Assembly (NCBI RefSeq): GCF_016482685.1
Contig: NZ_JACYHF010000016.1
Span: 62,001 to 126,000 of the forward strand
Length of the DNA: 64,000 bases
DNA from: Streptomyces sp. DSM 110735
GTDB lineage: Bacteria; Actinomycetota; Actinomycetes; Streptomycetales; Streptomycetaceae
Reading direction: 5' to 3'
Under the pieces are notes generated by a model. The model did no database searches. It was given only the letters and a program-made list of their open reading frames with translations, and had not been told where the DNA came from. The position numbers and the translations under genes were made by a program. Positions 24,889 to 33,893 of the stretch are shown piece by piece; positions within the stretch are counted from its first letter, which is position 1; every line of letters begins with the position of its first letter.

Positions 24889-26253
24889 ATGCGCACCACA
24901 CGCCCGCGCACGACACGCCCGCGCACCACACGCCTGCTCACCACCGCGGCCGTCGGAACCGCGCTGCTCCTCGGCTGCGTCACCGGCCCGGCCGCCGCAC
25001 GCCCCGCGGACAGCGGACGGGTCCTGGTCTTCTCCAAGACCGCCGGATTCCGCCACGACTCCATCCCCGACGGCATCGCGGCCGTACGGCAACTCGGCGA
25101 CACCGACGGCTTCACGGTCGACGCCACCGAGGACGCGGGCGCCTTCACCGCCCGCAACCTGCGCCGCTACGACGCCGTGGTGTTCCTCTCCACCACCGGC
25201 GACGTCCTGAACCCCGCCCAGCAACGCGCCTTCGAGGGCTACATTCACCAGGGCGGCGGCTACGTCGGCGTCCACGCGGCCGCCGACACCGAGTACGACT
25301 GGCCGTTCTACGGCGGACTCGCCGGAGCCTGGTTCGACTCGCACCCGTCGATCCAGCCCGCCACCGTCGTGGTCGAGGACCACGCCCACCCCTCGACCGC
25401 CTACCTGCCCGCCCGGTGGGAGCGCACCGACGAGTGGTACAACTACCGCTCCGACCCGCGCGAACGCGCCCACGTCCTGGCCTCGCTCGACGAGTCCACG
25501 TACTCCGGCGGCACCATGAACGGCGACCACCCCATCGCCTGGTGCCAGGAGTACCAGGGCGGTCGCGCCTTCTACACCGGCGGCGGCCACACCAAGGAGT
25601 CCTACGCCGACCCCGCCTTCCGCGCCCACCTGCTGGGCGGTCTGCGGTGGGCGACCGGCACCGCTCAGGCCGACTGCCGCCCGGAGAACGGCTACCGTGC
25701 GCTCTTCGACGGGAGCGCGGGGTCGCTCGACGGCTGGCGGCAGGCAGGACCCGGCTCCTTCACCCTGGCCGACGACGGCACCCTGACCTCCACCGGCGGC
25801 ATGGGCCTGCTCTGGTACGCCGCCTCCGGTCTCTCCTCGTACTCCCTGAAACTCGACTGGAAGGTCACCGGCGACGGCAACTCCGGGGTCTTCGTGGGCT
25901 TCCCGCCCTCGGACGACCCCTGGTCCGCCGTCGACAACGGCTACGAGATCCAGATCGACGCCACCGACGTCCCGGAGAAGACCACCGGGGCCGTGTACGG
26001 CTTCCAGTCCGCCGACCTGGCGGCACGCGACCGCGCCCTGAACCCGCCGGGGGAGTGGAACACGTACGAGATCCGCGTGGAGGGCGAACACCTTCGCGTC
26101 TGGCTCAACGGCGTACCGGTCAACGACTTCACCAACACCGATCCGGCGCGCAGCCTGCGGGACGGACACATCGGTCTCCAGAACCACGGGGCCGGTGACG
26201 AAGTGTCGTTCCGTGATGTCCGGATCAAGGAACTGCCCGCTCAGGGCCGCTGA
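24889..26253 (+). CDS. Secreted ThuA-DUF1080 protein
   Basis: A 454-residue exported protein. The N terminus is a tandem repeat, three near-copies of a 15-bp unit coding TTRPR, running into a signal peptide to about residue 38. A ThuA domain (about 43-265) has 'RVLVFSKTAGFRHDSIPDGI', 'GGGYVGVHAAADTEYDW' and 'AWCQEYQGGRAFYTGGGH'. A DUF1080 domain (about 270-450) has 'YRALFDGSAGSLDGWRQAGP' and 'DVRIKELPAQ'. DUF1080 enzymes hydrolyse or eliminate 3-keto-glycosides, and ThuA-type proteins are linked to 3-keto-disaccharide metabolism. It follows the GSDH gene by 15 bp. Confidence 0.88.
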   Translation: MRTTRPRTTRPRTTRLLTTAAVGTALLLGCVTGPAAARPADSGRVLVFSKTAGFRHDSIPDGIAAVRQLGDTDGFTVDATEDAGAFTARNLRRYDAVVFLSTTGDVLNPAQQRAFEGYIHQGGGYVGVHAAADTEYDWPFYGGLAGAWFDSHPSIQPATVVVEDHAHPSTAYLPARWERTDEWYNYRSDPRERAHVLASLDESTYSGGTMNGDHPIAWCQEYQGGRAFYTGGGHTKESYADPAFRAHLLGGLRWATGTAQADCRPENGYRALFDGSAGSLDGWRQAGPGSFTLADDGTLTSTGGMGLLWYAASGLSSYSLKLDWKVTGDGNSGVFVGFPPSDDPWSAVDNGYEIQIDATDVPEKTTGAVYGFQSADLAARDRALNPPGEWNTYEIRVEGEHLRVWLNGVPVNDFTNTDPARSLRDGHIGLQNHGAGDEVSFRDVRIKELPAQGR

Positions 26254-26257
26254 CCGG

Positions 26258-26291
26258 CGGCGGGCGGGAGACGCCGTACTCCCGCCCGCCG
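26258..26291 (+). terminator. Strong hairpin ending the sugar operon
   Basis: A perfect 13-bp GC-rich stem (arms CGGCGGGCGGGAG and its complement) closes an 8-base loop, 4 bp after the ThuA-DUF1080 stop. Only 55 bp remain before the next gene, so the following operon must have its promoter there or rely on read-through. Confidence 0.75.
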
Positions 26292-26346
26292 TCCCCCCAC
26301 CTTCACCGCTGCCCGAGCGCGTCCGCGCCCGACAAGGAGGCCGACC

Positions 26347-27486
26347 ATGTCCGCGTCCCGTTCCCGAGGCCACGCCGGAGTGTGGCTCATCGGCGCCCGA
26401 GGCTCCGTCGCGACCACCGTCGTCGCGGGCTGCGCCGCGGTGACCTCGGGGCTGCACCCGCCCACCGGCATGGTCACCGAGACCGCCCTGTTCACCGGCT
26501 GCGACCTGCCCGAACTGCCCTCCCTCGTCTTCGGCGGCCACGACACCCTGGACTGCCCGCTGCCCAAACGCGCCGAGGAACTCGCGGCAGGCGGCGTCCT
26601 GCCACCCGGACTCCCCAGCGCCGTCGCCGCCGAACTCGCCGCCGCCGACCGCGAGATCGTCCCGGGCGGACCGCTCCCGGGCGACAGCCGCGACGAGCGG
26701 CAACTGATCGACGCCTTCGCCGCCGACATCCGCGACTTCACCGCCCGCCGCGCCCCCGCCGGAACCGTCGTCGTCAACGTCGCCTCCACCGAGCCCGCCG
26801 CCGGGGACTCCCTCCCGCCCAGCTCGCTGTACGCGGCGGCAGCCCTCCAGGCGGGCTGCCCCTACGTCAACTTCACCCCCTCCACCGGCCTCCACCACCC
26901 GGCACTGGCGGCGGCAGCGGCGCAGAGCGGACTGCCGTACGCGGGCCGGGACGGCAAGACCGGCCAGACCCTGCTGCGCTCGGTGCTCGGGCCGATGTTC
27001 GCCCAGCGCGCCCTCGCCGTACGCGCCTGGTCCGGCACCAACCTGCTCGGCGGCGGCGACGGCGCCGCACTGGCCGACCCCGCCGCGGCCGCCGCCAAGA
27101 ACGCGGGCAAGGAACGCGTCCTCACCGACACCCTCGGCACACCGGTCCAGGGCGCCGTGCACATCGACGACGTCCCCGCCCTCGGCGACTGGAAGACCGC
27201 CTGGGACCACATCGCCTTCGATGGCTTCCTCGGCACCCGCATGATCCTCCAGACCATCTGGCAGGGCTGCGATTCGGCGCTGGCCGCGCCGCTGGTCCTC
27301 GACCTGGCCCGGCTGGTGCTCCGCGCCCGGACGGCAGGTCTGTCCGGTCCCCTGGGGGACCTCGGCTTCTACTTCAAGGACCCGGTGGGGGAGGGACCCG
27401 CGGCCCTGGGCGAGCAGTACGCGGCGCTCGCACGCTTCGCCGACCGGCTGCGTGGTGACGCCGGGGGCGCGGGGGAGGGGCGGTGA
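26347..27486 (+). CDS. Myo-inositol-1-phosphate synthase-like sugar-phosphate cyclase
   Basis: A 379-residue cytosolic NAD-dependent protein of the inositol-3-phosphate synthase family: 'GVWLIGARGSVATTVVAGCA' (dinucleotide motif), 'VVVNVASTEP', 'NFTPSTGLHHPAL', 'GKTGQTLLRSVLGPMF', 'WSGTNLLGGGDG' and 'QGCDSALAAPLVLDLARL'. The family cyclises glucose-6-phosphate to inositol phosphate. This divergent copy is first in a tightly coupled seven-gene operon with ebo-type genes, so its substrate may be another sugar phosphate. It starts at ATG with ACAAGGAGG upstream. The GTGA overlap with the next gene shows coupling. Confidence 0.85.
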   Translation: MSASRSRGHAGVWLIGARGSVATTVVAGCAAVTSGLHPPTGMVTETALFTGCDLPELPSLVFGGHDTLDCPLPKRAEELAAGGVLPPGLPSAVAAELAAADREIVPGGPLPGDSRDERQLIDAFAADIRDFTARRAPAGTVVVNVASTEPAAGDSLPPSSLYAAAALQAGCPYVNFTPSTGLHHPALAAAAAQSGLPYAGRDGKTGQTLLRSVLGPMFAQRALAVRAWSGTNLLGGGDGAALADPAAAAAKNAGKERVLTDTLGTPVQGAVHIDDVPALGDWKTAWDHIAFDGFLGTRMILQTIWQGCDSALAAPLVLDLARLVLRARTAGLSGPLGDLGFYFKDPVGEGPAALGEQYAALARFADRLRGDAGGAGEGR

Positions 27487-28508
27487 GGGTTCCCGGCACA
27501 GCGCCCGCGACCGACCCCACCGTGCGGAACACCACCGCTGCCGACGTGGACGGCCCTGCCGTTCCCACCTCCCCGCAACCCGCCCAGGGCAGCGGGAGCC
27601 AATCCGCCGCCTGGGCCGAACTCCTCCGCCTCCCCGCCCTGTTCACCGTCCCCGGTGACGTCCTGGCCGGCAGCGCCTCGGCGTCCGGTCGCCCCGGTCC
27701 TCGTACCCTGTGGGCCATCGGCTCCTCCCTCTGCCTGTACGAGGCCGGAATGGTCCTCAACGACTGGGCCGACCGTGCGGAGGACGCCGCCGAACGCCCG
27801 CACCGCCCGCTGCCCTCGGGCCGCGTCCGCCCCGCCGCCGCCCTCACCGCAGTCTGCGCCTTGACCATCGCGGGTCTCGCCCTCGCGGCGCGGTCCGGCC
27901 GACCCGCGCTCACCGTCGCCGTACCCCTCGCCGCCACCGTCTGGGCGTACGACCTCGGACTCAAACGCACCCCGGCGGGTCCTGCCGCGATGGCGGCGGC
28001 CCGCGCCCTGGACCTCCTGCTCGGCGCCGCCGCCACCTCGGGCCACGTCCGGTCGGCGCTTCCCTCCGCCGCCCTGCTCGGCACGCACACCCTCGCGCTC
28101 ACGGCGGTCTCCCGCCACGAGACGCAGGGCGGCGCTCCGCTGACGCCGCTGGCGGCGCTTGCCACCACCGGTGTCCTGACACGTCTGGTAAGCCGAGGAC
28201 GCACCCTGGCGAAGGGCAAACTACCCGGCGCCAAAGGCCAGTTGATCTCCTTCAGATCAGGAGTTCTCGCGGCGCTGCCCGCCGCCTGCGCCGCCGCCTA
28301 CGCCGCGACCGCCGCCCGCCCCTACCTTCACGCCACCCTCAACCCCTCACCCCCGCTCACCCAACGAGCCGTCGGCGGCGGCATCCGCGCCACCATCCCC
28401 CTCCAGGCAGCCCTCTGCGCCCGCTCCGGCGCCCCGGTCAGCGCGCTCATCACCGCGGCGCTGGCCCCGCTCGCCGCACGGTTCGCGAAGAGGGTGAGCG
28501 TGACATGA
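27483..28508 (+). CDS. eboC: UbiA-family prenyltransferase (EboC-like, SCO3242 type)
   Basis: A 341-residue integral membrane protein with about eight TM helices. The first Asp-rich motif is NDWADRAEDAAERPHRPLPS (the family NDxxDxxxD) near residue 95. The second Asp motif is WAYDLGLKRTPAGP ... ARALDLLLGA. The family transfers a prenyl or polyprenyl chain to a soluble or aromatic acceptor. It overlaps the cyclase gene by 4 bases (GTGA) and the next gene by 4 (ATGA). In ebo operons the UbiA member is eboC; I assign that name from gene context. Confidence 0.8.
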   Translation: MRVPGTAPATDPTVRNTTAADVDGPAVPTSPQPAQGSGSQSAAWAELLRLPALFTVPGDVLAGSASASGRPGPRTLWAIGSSLCLYEAGMVLNDWADRAEDAAERPHRPLPSGRVRPAAALTAVCALTIAGLALAARSGRPALTVAVPLAATVWAYDLGLKRTPAGPAAMAAARALDLLLGAAATSGHVRSALPSAALLGTHTLALTAVSRHETQGGAPLTPLAALATTGVLTRLVSRGRTLAKGKLPGAKGQLISFRSGVLAALPAACAAAYAATAARPYLHATLNPSPPLTQRAVGGGIRATIPLQAALCARSGAPVSALITAALAPLAARFAKRVSVT

Positions 28509-29569
28509 GGTCCACGATCCGACGGCGTACCGAGAGCGAGCGGGCGGCCCGTCGTGACGCCCTCTGCCTCGGCACCGACGGCGCTCCCGACCCCGCGCCG
28601 GTCACCGCGTCCCCCGCCCCGCTCACCGCCCGAGTCACCAAGAAGGCGAGCGCGACCCGACCCCGCACCGGCGACGACGAACGACCCATCACCCCCACCG
28701 CCCTCCACTTCGGCTACGGCACCAACGGTCTGGCCGACCTCCGCCTCGACGACGCCCTCGCCCTCCTTTCCGACCTCGGCTACGACGGCGTCGGCCTGAC
28801 CCTCGACCACATGCACCTCGACCCGCTCGCCCCGGACCTCGCCGCCCGCACCCGGCGGGTGGCCCACCGCCTGGCCGCGCTCGGACTCCAGGTCACCGTG
28901 GAGACCGGAGCCCGCTACGTCCTCGACCCGCGCCGCAAACACGGTCCCTCCCTTCTCGACCCCGACCCCGCCGACCGGGCGCGCCGTGCCGACCTGCTGA
29001 TCCGTGCCGTCCGGGTCGCCGCCGACCTCGGTGCCCACGCCGTGCACTGCTTCAGCGGCACGCTCCCGCCCGGCACGGACGCGGACACGGCCTGGGACCG
29101 GCTGGCGGGAGCCCTCACCCCGGTCCTGGAAGCCGCGACAGCCGCCGGTGTCCCCCTCGCCGTCGAACCCGAGCCCGGCCATCTGCTCGCCACCCTCGCG
29201 GACTTCCACCGCCTCCGGCACGCCCTGGGCGACCCCGCTCAGCTCGGTCTCACCCTCGACATCGGCCACTGCCAGTGCCTCGAACCCCTCTCTCCCGCCG
29301 ACTGCGTCCGAGCCGCCGCCCCCTGGCTGCGGCACGTCCAGATCGAGGACATGCGGCGCGGACGCCACGAACACCTGCCTTTCGGTGAGGGCGACATCGA
29401 CTTCCCCGCCGTCCTCGCGGCCCTGGCCGCCACGCCGTACCAGGGACTCACCGTGGTCGAACTGCCCCGCCACTCCCACGCCGGTCCCCACTACGCCGAG
29501 ATCTCCCTGCCCTTCCTCCAAGCGGCCGCCACCCGGTCCTTCCCCTCCACGGAAGGGAGCAGCGCATGA
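28505..29569 (+). CDS. TIM-barrel sugar phosphate isomerase/epimerase
   Basis: A 354-residue cytosolic AP_endonuc_2-fold protein preceded by a basic, probably disordered N terminus of about 60 residues. The fold landmarks are 'YGTNGLADLRLDDALALLSD', 'GYDGVGLTLDHMHLD', 'VPLAVEPEPGHLLATLADF' (metal Glu), 'LTLDIGHCQCLEPL', 'RHVQIEDMRRGRHEHLPFGE' and 'GDIDFPAVLAAL'. The true start is ATG 28505, within the 4-base overlap with eboC; the much longer open frame upstream is a shadow. It overlaps eboA by ATGA. Confidence 0.85.
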   Translation: MRSTIRRRTESERAARRDALCLGTDGAPDPAPVTASPAPLTARVTKKASATRPRTGDDERPITPTALHFGYGTNGLADLRLDDALALLSDLGYDGVGLTLDHMHLDPLAPDLAARTRRVAHRLAALGLQVTVETGARYVLDPRRKHGPSLLDPDPADRARRADLLIRAVRVAADLGAHAVHCFSGTLPPGTDADTAWDRLAGALTPVLEAATAAGVPLAVEPEPGHLLATLADFHRLRHALGDPAQLGLTLDIGHCQCLEPLSPADCVRAAAPWLRHVQIEDMRRGRHEHLPFGEGDIDFPAVLAALAATPYQGLTVVELPRHSHAGPHYAEISLPFLQAAATRSFPSTEGSSA

Positions 29570-30255
29570 CCTCCTCCCACACGGCACCCGAAAGCGCTCC
29601 CCCCGACGCCAGACCCTCGTCCGTCCTGGACGACCTGCGCACCCACCTCGCACCTCCCGCCCGCGACTGGCTGGACCACGCCCTGGGCGAAGCCGCCGAC
29701 CCCACCGCCAGCCGCAGCTCCCTCCCCGCCTGGGAGTTGCGGCTCGCGGAGGCCGGGCGGCGATGCGGTCCCGCACACGCCGACACCGCCCGTGTCCTCC
29801 TCCTGCACGCTGCCCACCCCACCCCCGCCGACCTCGCCCGCCTCTACCACCAGGGCACCGCCGACGAACGCCGCGCCGTCCTGCGCGCACTGCCCGACCT
29901 CGTACCGGGTCCCGACGCCCTCCCCCTGATCGAGGACGCGCTGCGCACCAACGACACCCGGCTCCTGGCCGCCGCCGTAGGTCCCTACGCCGCCCGCCAT
30001 CTGGACCCGCACCTGTGGCGGCACGCCGTCCTGAAGTGCCTGTTCACCGGCGTGCCCGTCGCCCATGTCGACCAGCTCGCCGCACGCGCCCGGGGTGACG
30101 GTGAACTCGCCCGTATGCTCACCGACTTCGCCGCCGAGCGCACCGCCGCCGGCCGCCCCGTCCCCTCGGACCTGGACCTCGTCCTGTCACTGACCGAGCC
30201 CGGCCCCCCGCCGCACACCACGGACGACCGCGACCCCCACCGCAAGGAGTCCTGA
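29566..30255 (+). CDS. eboA: EboA domain protein
   Basis: A 229-residue soluble helical protein. 'RDWLDHALGEA', 'WELRLAEAGRRCG', 'ADERRAVLRALPDL', 'LIEDALRTNDTRLLAAAVGP' and 'HLWRHAVLKCLFTGVPVAHV' form the HEAT-like pattern and conserved C-terminal WRHAVLKCLFTGVP block that I recognise from EboA. In Nostoc, eboA is needed for export of the scytonemin monomer; the molecular role is unknown. It starts at ATG with AGGGAGCAGCGC upstream, coupled on both sides (TGATG with the next gene). Confidence 0.85.
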   Translation: MTSSHTAPESAPPDARPSSVLDDLRTHLAPPARDWLDHALGEAADPTASRSSLPAWELRLAEAGRRCGPAHADTARVLLLHAAHPTPADLARLYHQGTADERRAVLRALPDLVPGPDALPLIEDALRTNDTRLLAAAVGPYAARHLDPHLWRHAVLKCLFTGVPVAHVDQLAARARGDGELARMLTDFAAERTAAGRPVPSDLDLVLSLTEPGPPPHTTDDRDPHRKES

Positions 30256-31154
30256 TGCGCATCTTCGACCCGCACATCCACATGACCTCGCGCACCACCG
30301 ACGACTACGAGGCCATGCACGCCGCCGGTGTCCGTGCCGTGGTCGAGCCCGCCTTCTGGCTCGGCCAGCCCCGGACCTCCACCGCCTCCTTCCTCGACTA
30401 CTTCGATTCCCTCCTCGGCTGGGAGCCGTTCCGCGCCGCCCAGTACGGCATCGCCCACCACTGCACCCTCGCTCTCAACCCGAAGGAGGCAAACGACCCC
30501 CGCTGCACCCCCGTCCTCGACGAACTGCCCCGCTATCTCGTCAAGGACCGCGTCGTCGCCGTCGGTGAGATCGGCTACGACTCGATGACCCCCGCCGAGG
30601 ACACCGCGCTCGCCGCCCAGCTCCAGCTCGCCGCCGACCACGGGCTGCCCGCGCTCGTCCACACCCCCCACCGGGACAAGCTCACCGGTCTGCGCCGCAC
30701 CCTCGACGCCGTACGGGAGTCCGCGCTCGCGCCCGAACGCGTCCTGATCGACCACCTCAACGAGACCACCGTCAAGGAAGCCAAGGACAGCGGATGCTGG
30801 CTCGGCTTCTCCGTCTATCCCGACACCAAGATGGACGAGGAACGGATGGTCGCCATCCTCCGCGCCCACGGCCCCGAACAGGTCCTGGTCAACTCCGCCG
30901 CCGACTGGGGCAGAAGCGACCCCCTGAAGACCCGCAAGGTGGCCGACCTGATGCTGAAGGAGGGCTTCACCGAGGACGACGTCGACCGCGTCCTGTGGCG
31001 CAACCCGGTCGCCTTCTACGGTCTCAGCGGGCGGCTGGAGCTGGACGTCGCCGCGACCGAGCCCACCCACGAGGGCAACTCCATCCTCCGCGGCGTCCCC
31101 CGAGACACGGCGCCCGCCGCCGACCCCGCCGCCGCACCCGCCGGGGAGGAGTGA
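30255..31154 (+). CDS. eboB: TatD-family metal hydrolase (EboB-like)
   Basis: A 299-residue cytosolic amidohydrolase-fold enzyme. Metal ligands are visible in order: FDPHIHM (residues 4-10), VAVGEIGYDS (Glu), LVHTPHRDK (His), LIDHLNE (His) and the late Asp in NSAADWGRSDPL. It is larger and more divergent than DNA-repair TatD. 'DYEAMHAAGVRAVVEPAFWL' near the N terminus is typical of the ebo-associated group. It starts one base into the eboA stop. Its substrate is probably a metabolite precursor rather than DNA (inference). Confidence 0.82.
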   Translation: MRIFDPHIHMTSRTTDDYEAMHAAGVRAVVEPAFWLGQPRTSTASFLDYFDSLLGWEPFRAAQYGIAHHCTLALNPKEANDPRCTPVLDELPRYLVKDRVVAVGEIGYDSMTPAEDTALAAQLQLAADHGLPALVHTPHRDKLTGLRRTLDAVRESALAPERVLIDHLNETTVKEAKDSGCWLGFSVYPDTKMDEERMVAILRAHGPEQVLVNSAADWGRSDPLKTRKVADLMLKEGFTEDDVDRVLWRNPVAFYGLSGRLELDVAATEPTHEGNSILRGVPRDTAPAADPAAAPAGEE

Positions 31155-31157
31155 CCC

Positions 31158-32327
31158 GTGCGCTTCCGCCACCCCGACGGCTCGCTCATCCACCTCGCCT
31201 ACTGCACCAACGTCCACCCCGCCGAGACCCTCGACGCCGTCGTCGCCCAACTGCGCGACCACTGCGAACCCGTCCGCCGCCGCCTCGGCCGCGACCGTCT
31301 CGGCATCGGACTCTGGCTCGCCAAGGACGCCGCCCTCACCCTGGAGAACGACCCCTGCGCCATCGGTGCCCTCCGCGCCGAACTCGACCGGCGCGGACTG
31401 GAGGTCGTCACCCTCAACGGCTTCCCGTACGAGGGCTTCGGCTCCCAGCAGGTCAAGTACCGCGTCTACAAACCCGACTGGGCCGACCCCGAACGGCTCC
31501 GCCACACCACCGCCCTCGCCCGCATCCTCGCCGGACTCCTCCCCGACGACATCCCCGAGGGCAGCATCTCCACCCTGCCGCTCGCCTGGCGCACCGTCGC
31601 CGATCCGGCCCGCATGGAGACCGCCCGCACCGCGCTGCGCACCCTCGGCGAACGCCTCGACGCCCTGGCGGACATGACCGGCCGCTCCCTCCGCGTCGGG
31701 CTCGAACCCGAACCCGGCTGCGTCATCGAGATCACCGCCGACGCCCTCACCCCCCTCACCGACATCGCGCACCCCCGCATCGGCATCTGTGTCGACACCT
31801 GCCACCTCGCCACCTCCTTCGAAGACCCGCACACCGCCCTGGACGCCCTCGTCCACGCCGGTGTCCCCGTCGTCAAGTCCCAGCTCTCCGCCGCCCTCCA
31901 CGCCGAGCACCCGCACCGCCCGGAGGTCCGCGAGGCTCTCGCCGCCTTCGCGGAACCCCGCTTCCTGCACCAGACCCGCACCCTCACCGCCACCGGACGA
32001 CACGGCACCGACGACCTCGGCGACGCCCTCCAGGACGGCTCGCTGCCCGACACCGCGCCGTGGCGCACCCACGTCCACGTCCCCCTGCACGCGGCGCCCG
32101 CCGCGCCGCTCACCTCCACCCTCCCGGTCCTCAGTACCGCCCTGACCCGCCTCGTCGGCGGCCCGCACCCGCTCACCCGCCACCTGGAGGTCGAGACCTA
32201 CACCTGGCAGGCCCTCCCCACCACGCTCAGACCCCGCACCCGCGCCCAGCTCGCCGACGGCATCGCCGCCGAACTCGCCCTCGCCCGCGACCTGCTCACC
32301 GACCTCGGTCTGAAGGAGCTGCCGTGA
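31158..32327 (+). CDS. eboE: EboE metabolite-traffic protein (TIM barrel)
   Basis: A 389-residue AP_endonuc_2-like protein of the EboE type: 'HLAYCTNVHPAETLDAVVAQ' near the N terminus, 'LGIGLWLAKDAA', 'LEVVTLNGFPYEGFGSQQVK', 'LRVGLEPEPGCVIEITADAL', 'GICVDTCHLATSFEDP' and the C-terminal 'HLEVETYTWQALP'. The metal-binding Glu and the Asp-Thr-Cys-His motif are intact. It starts at GTG with GGGGAGGAGTGACCC upstream, 3 bp after eboB, and overlaps the next gene by GTGA. Confidence 0.88.
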   Translation: MRFRHPDGSLIHLAYCTNVHPAETLDAVVAQLRDHCEPVRRRLGRDRLGIGLWLAKDAALTLENDPCAIGALRAELDRRGLEVVTLNGFPYEGFGSQQVKYRVYKPDWADPERLRHTTALARILAGLLPDDIPEGSISTLPLAWRTVADPARMETARTALRTLGERLDALADMTGRSLRVGLEPEPGCVIEITADALTPLTDIAHPRIGICVDTCHLATSFEDPHTALDALVHAGVPVVKSQLSAALHAEHPHRPEVREALAAFAEPRFLHQTRTLTATGRHGTDDLGDALQDGSLPDTAPWRTHVHVPLHAAPAAPLTSTLPVLSTALTRLVGGPHPLTRHLEVETYTWQALPTTLRPRTRAQLADGIAAELALARDLLTDLGLKELP

Positions 32328-33805
32328 CCCCCCGCCCGGCACCCCTGCCAGAGCCCGCGTCCCATCGATCGCCGCCCCTGCCAGAGCCCGCGCCCCACCG
32401 ACCCACGGCGCCGCCCCGGCCCGAATCCAGCCGCCCGACACCCCTCCTCGTCCTGGACGTCGTCGGCCTCACCCCCCGTCTCCTCCAGCACATGCCCCAC
32501 CTCCGCGCACTCGCGACCCAGGGCTCACGTGCCCACCTCGGCACCGTCCTGCCCGCCGTCACCTGTGCAGCGCAGTCCACCTTCCTGACCGGTGTCATGC
32601 CCGCCGAACACGGCATCGTCGGCAACGGCTGGTACTTCCGCGAGCTGGGCGACGTCCTGCTGTGGCGCCAGCACAACGGTCTCGTCGCCGGGGACAAGCT
32701 CTGGGACGCCGCCCGTCGCGCGCACCCCGGCTACACCGTGGCCAACATCTGCTGGTGGTACGCCATGGGCGCCGACACCGACATCACCGTCACCCCTCGT
32801 CCCGTCTACTACGCCGACGGCCGCAAGGAACCCGACTGCTACACCCGACCTCCCGATCTGCACGACGAACTCACCGCGAAGCTCGGCACGTTCCCCCTCT
32901 TCCAGTTCTGGGGACCCGGCGCCGGACTCGCCTCCAGCCGCTGGATCATCGACGCCACCCGCCACATCCAGCGCACCCGCCACCCCGACCTGACCCTCTG
33001 CTACCTCCCGCATCTCGACTACGACCTCCAGCGCTACGGCCCCGACGACCCGCGCTCCCTCACCGCGGCCGCCGACCTGGACGCCGCGGTCGCACCGCTC
33101 CTGGACGACGCCCGCGCCGAGGGACGTACCGTCGTCGTGCTCTCCGAGTACGGCATCACCCGGGTGGACCGTCCCGTCGACATCAACCGCGCCCTGCGCC
33201 GCGCCGGGCTGCTGGAGGTGCACACGCAGGACGGCATGGAGTACCTCGACCCGATGGCGTCCCGTGCCTTCGCGGTCGCCGACCACCAGATCGCCCACGT
33301 CTACGTGCGCAGCCCCGAGGACCTCGACGCCACCCGGGCAGCCCTCGCGGACCTGCCCGGCATCGCGCAACTCCTGGACGACGAGGGCAAGAAGGCCCAC
33401 CACCTCGACCACCCGCGCTCCGGCGAACTCGTCGCCGTCGCGGAACCGGACGCCTGGTTCACGTACTACTACTGGCTCGACGACGCCCGAGCGCCCGACT
33501 TCGCACGGCTCGTGGAGATCCACCGCAAACCCGGCTACGACCCGGTCGAACTCTTCATGGACCCCCTGGACCCCTACGTCAAGGTCAAGGCGGCGGCCGC
33601 GCTGGCCCGCAAGAAGCTCGGCATGCGCTACCGGATGGCGGTCGTACCCCTTGACCCGTCACCTATTCGGGGCAGCCACGGGCGCCTTCCCGCGAGCGAC
33701 GACGACGGTCCGCTCCTCATCTGCTCCACCCCCCGTGCCGTGGGCGACCGCCTCGCGGCCACCGATGTGAAACCACTCCTGCTCCGACTCGCAGGTCTCA
33801 CCTGA
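32324..33805 (+). CDS. eboF: Nucleotide pyrophosphatase/phosphodiesterase family protein (EboF-like)
   Basis: A 493-residue alkaline-phosphatase-fold enzyme. After a Pro-rich N-terminal 35 residues holding a direct repeat (PLPEPA...HR twice), the catalytic core reads 'TPLLVLDVVGLTPRLLQHMP' (first metal Asp) and 'LPAVTCAAQSTFLTGVMPAE' with the nucleophile Thr. 'HGIVGNGW', 'LPHLDYDLQRYGPDD' (metal Asp and His), 'VVVLSEYGI' and 'AFAVADHQIAHVYV' (late Asp-His) follow. The true start is GTG 32324, overlapping the eboE stop. The family cleaves phosphodiester or pyrophosphate bonds; with UbiA next door a prenyl-diphosphate-linked substrate is possible (inference). Confidence 0.85.
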   Translation: MTPRPAPLPEPASHRSPPLPEPAPHRPTAPPRPESSRPTPLLVLDVVGLTPRLLQHMPHLRALATQGSRAHLGTVLPAVTCAAQSTFLTGVMPAEHGIVGNGWYFRELGDVLLWRQHNGLVAGDKLWDAARRAHPGYTVANICWWYAMGADTDITVTPRPVYYADGRKEPDCYTRPPDLHDELTAKLGTFPLFQFWGPGAGLASSRWIIDATRHIQRTRHPDLTLCYLPHLDYDLQRYGPDDPRSLTAAADLDAAVAPLLDDARAEGRTVVVLSEYGITRVDRPVDINRALRRAGLLEVHTQDGMEYLDPMASRAFAVADHQIAHVYVRSPEDLDATRAALADLPGIAQLLDDEGKKAHHLDHPRSGELVAVAEPDAWFTYYYWLDDARAPDFARLVEIHRKPGYDPVELFMDPLDPYVKVKAAAALARKKLGMRYRMAVVPLDPSPIRGSHGRLPASDDDGPLLICSTPRAVGDRLAATDVKPLLLRLAGLT

Positions 33806-33893
33806 CGATCCGTCACCAGACCTGCCCTGTGCACCTGGTCCCCAGTGAAGCACTCACCACCGACAACGCCCGCCCACACCCCGGAGTTCCCAC

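Noticed and set aside
23935..27210. A 1091-codon open frame on the minus strand
   Set aside because: It lies antisense to three well-supported plus-strand genes and has the Gly/Val/Ala/Arg-rich composition of a GC-bias shadow, with no domain.
30794..32323. Extension of the EboF-like frame upstream to 30794
   Set aside because: It would run through eboB and eboE. The composition is Arg/Pro-rich out-of-frame sequence, and GTG 32324 overlaps the eboE stop as elsewhere in the operon.
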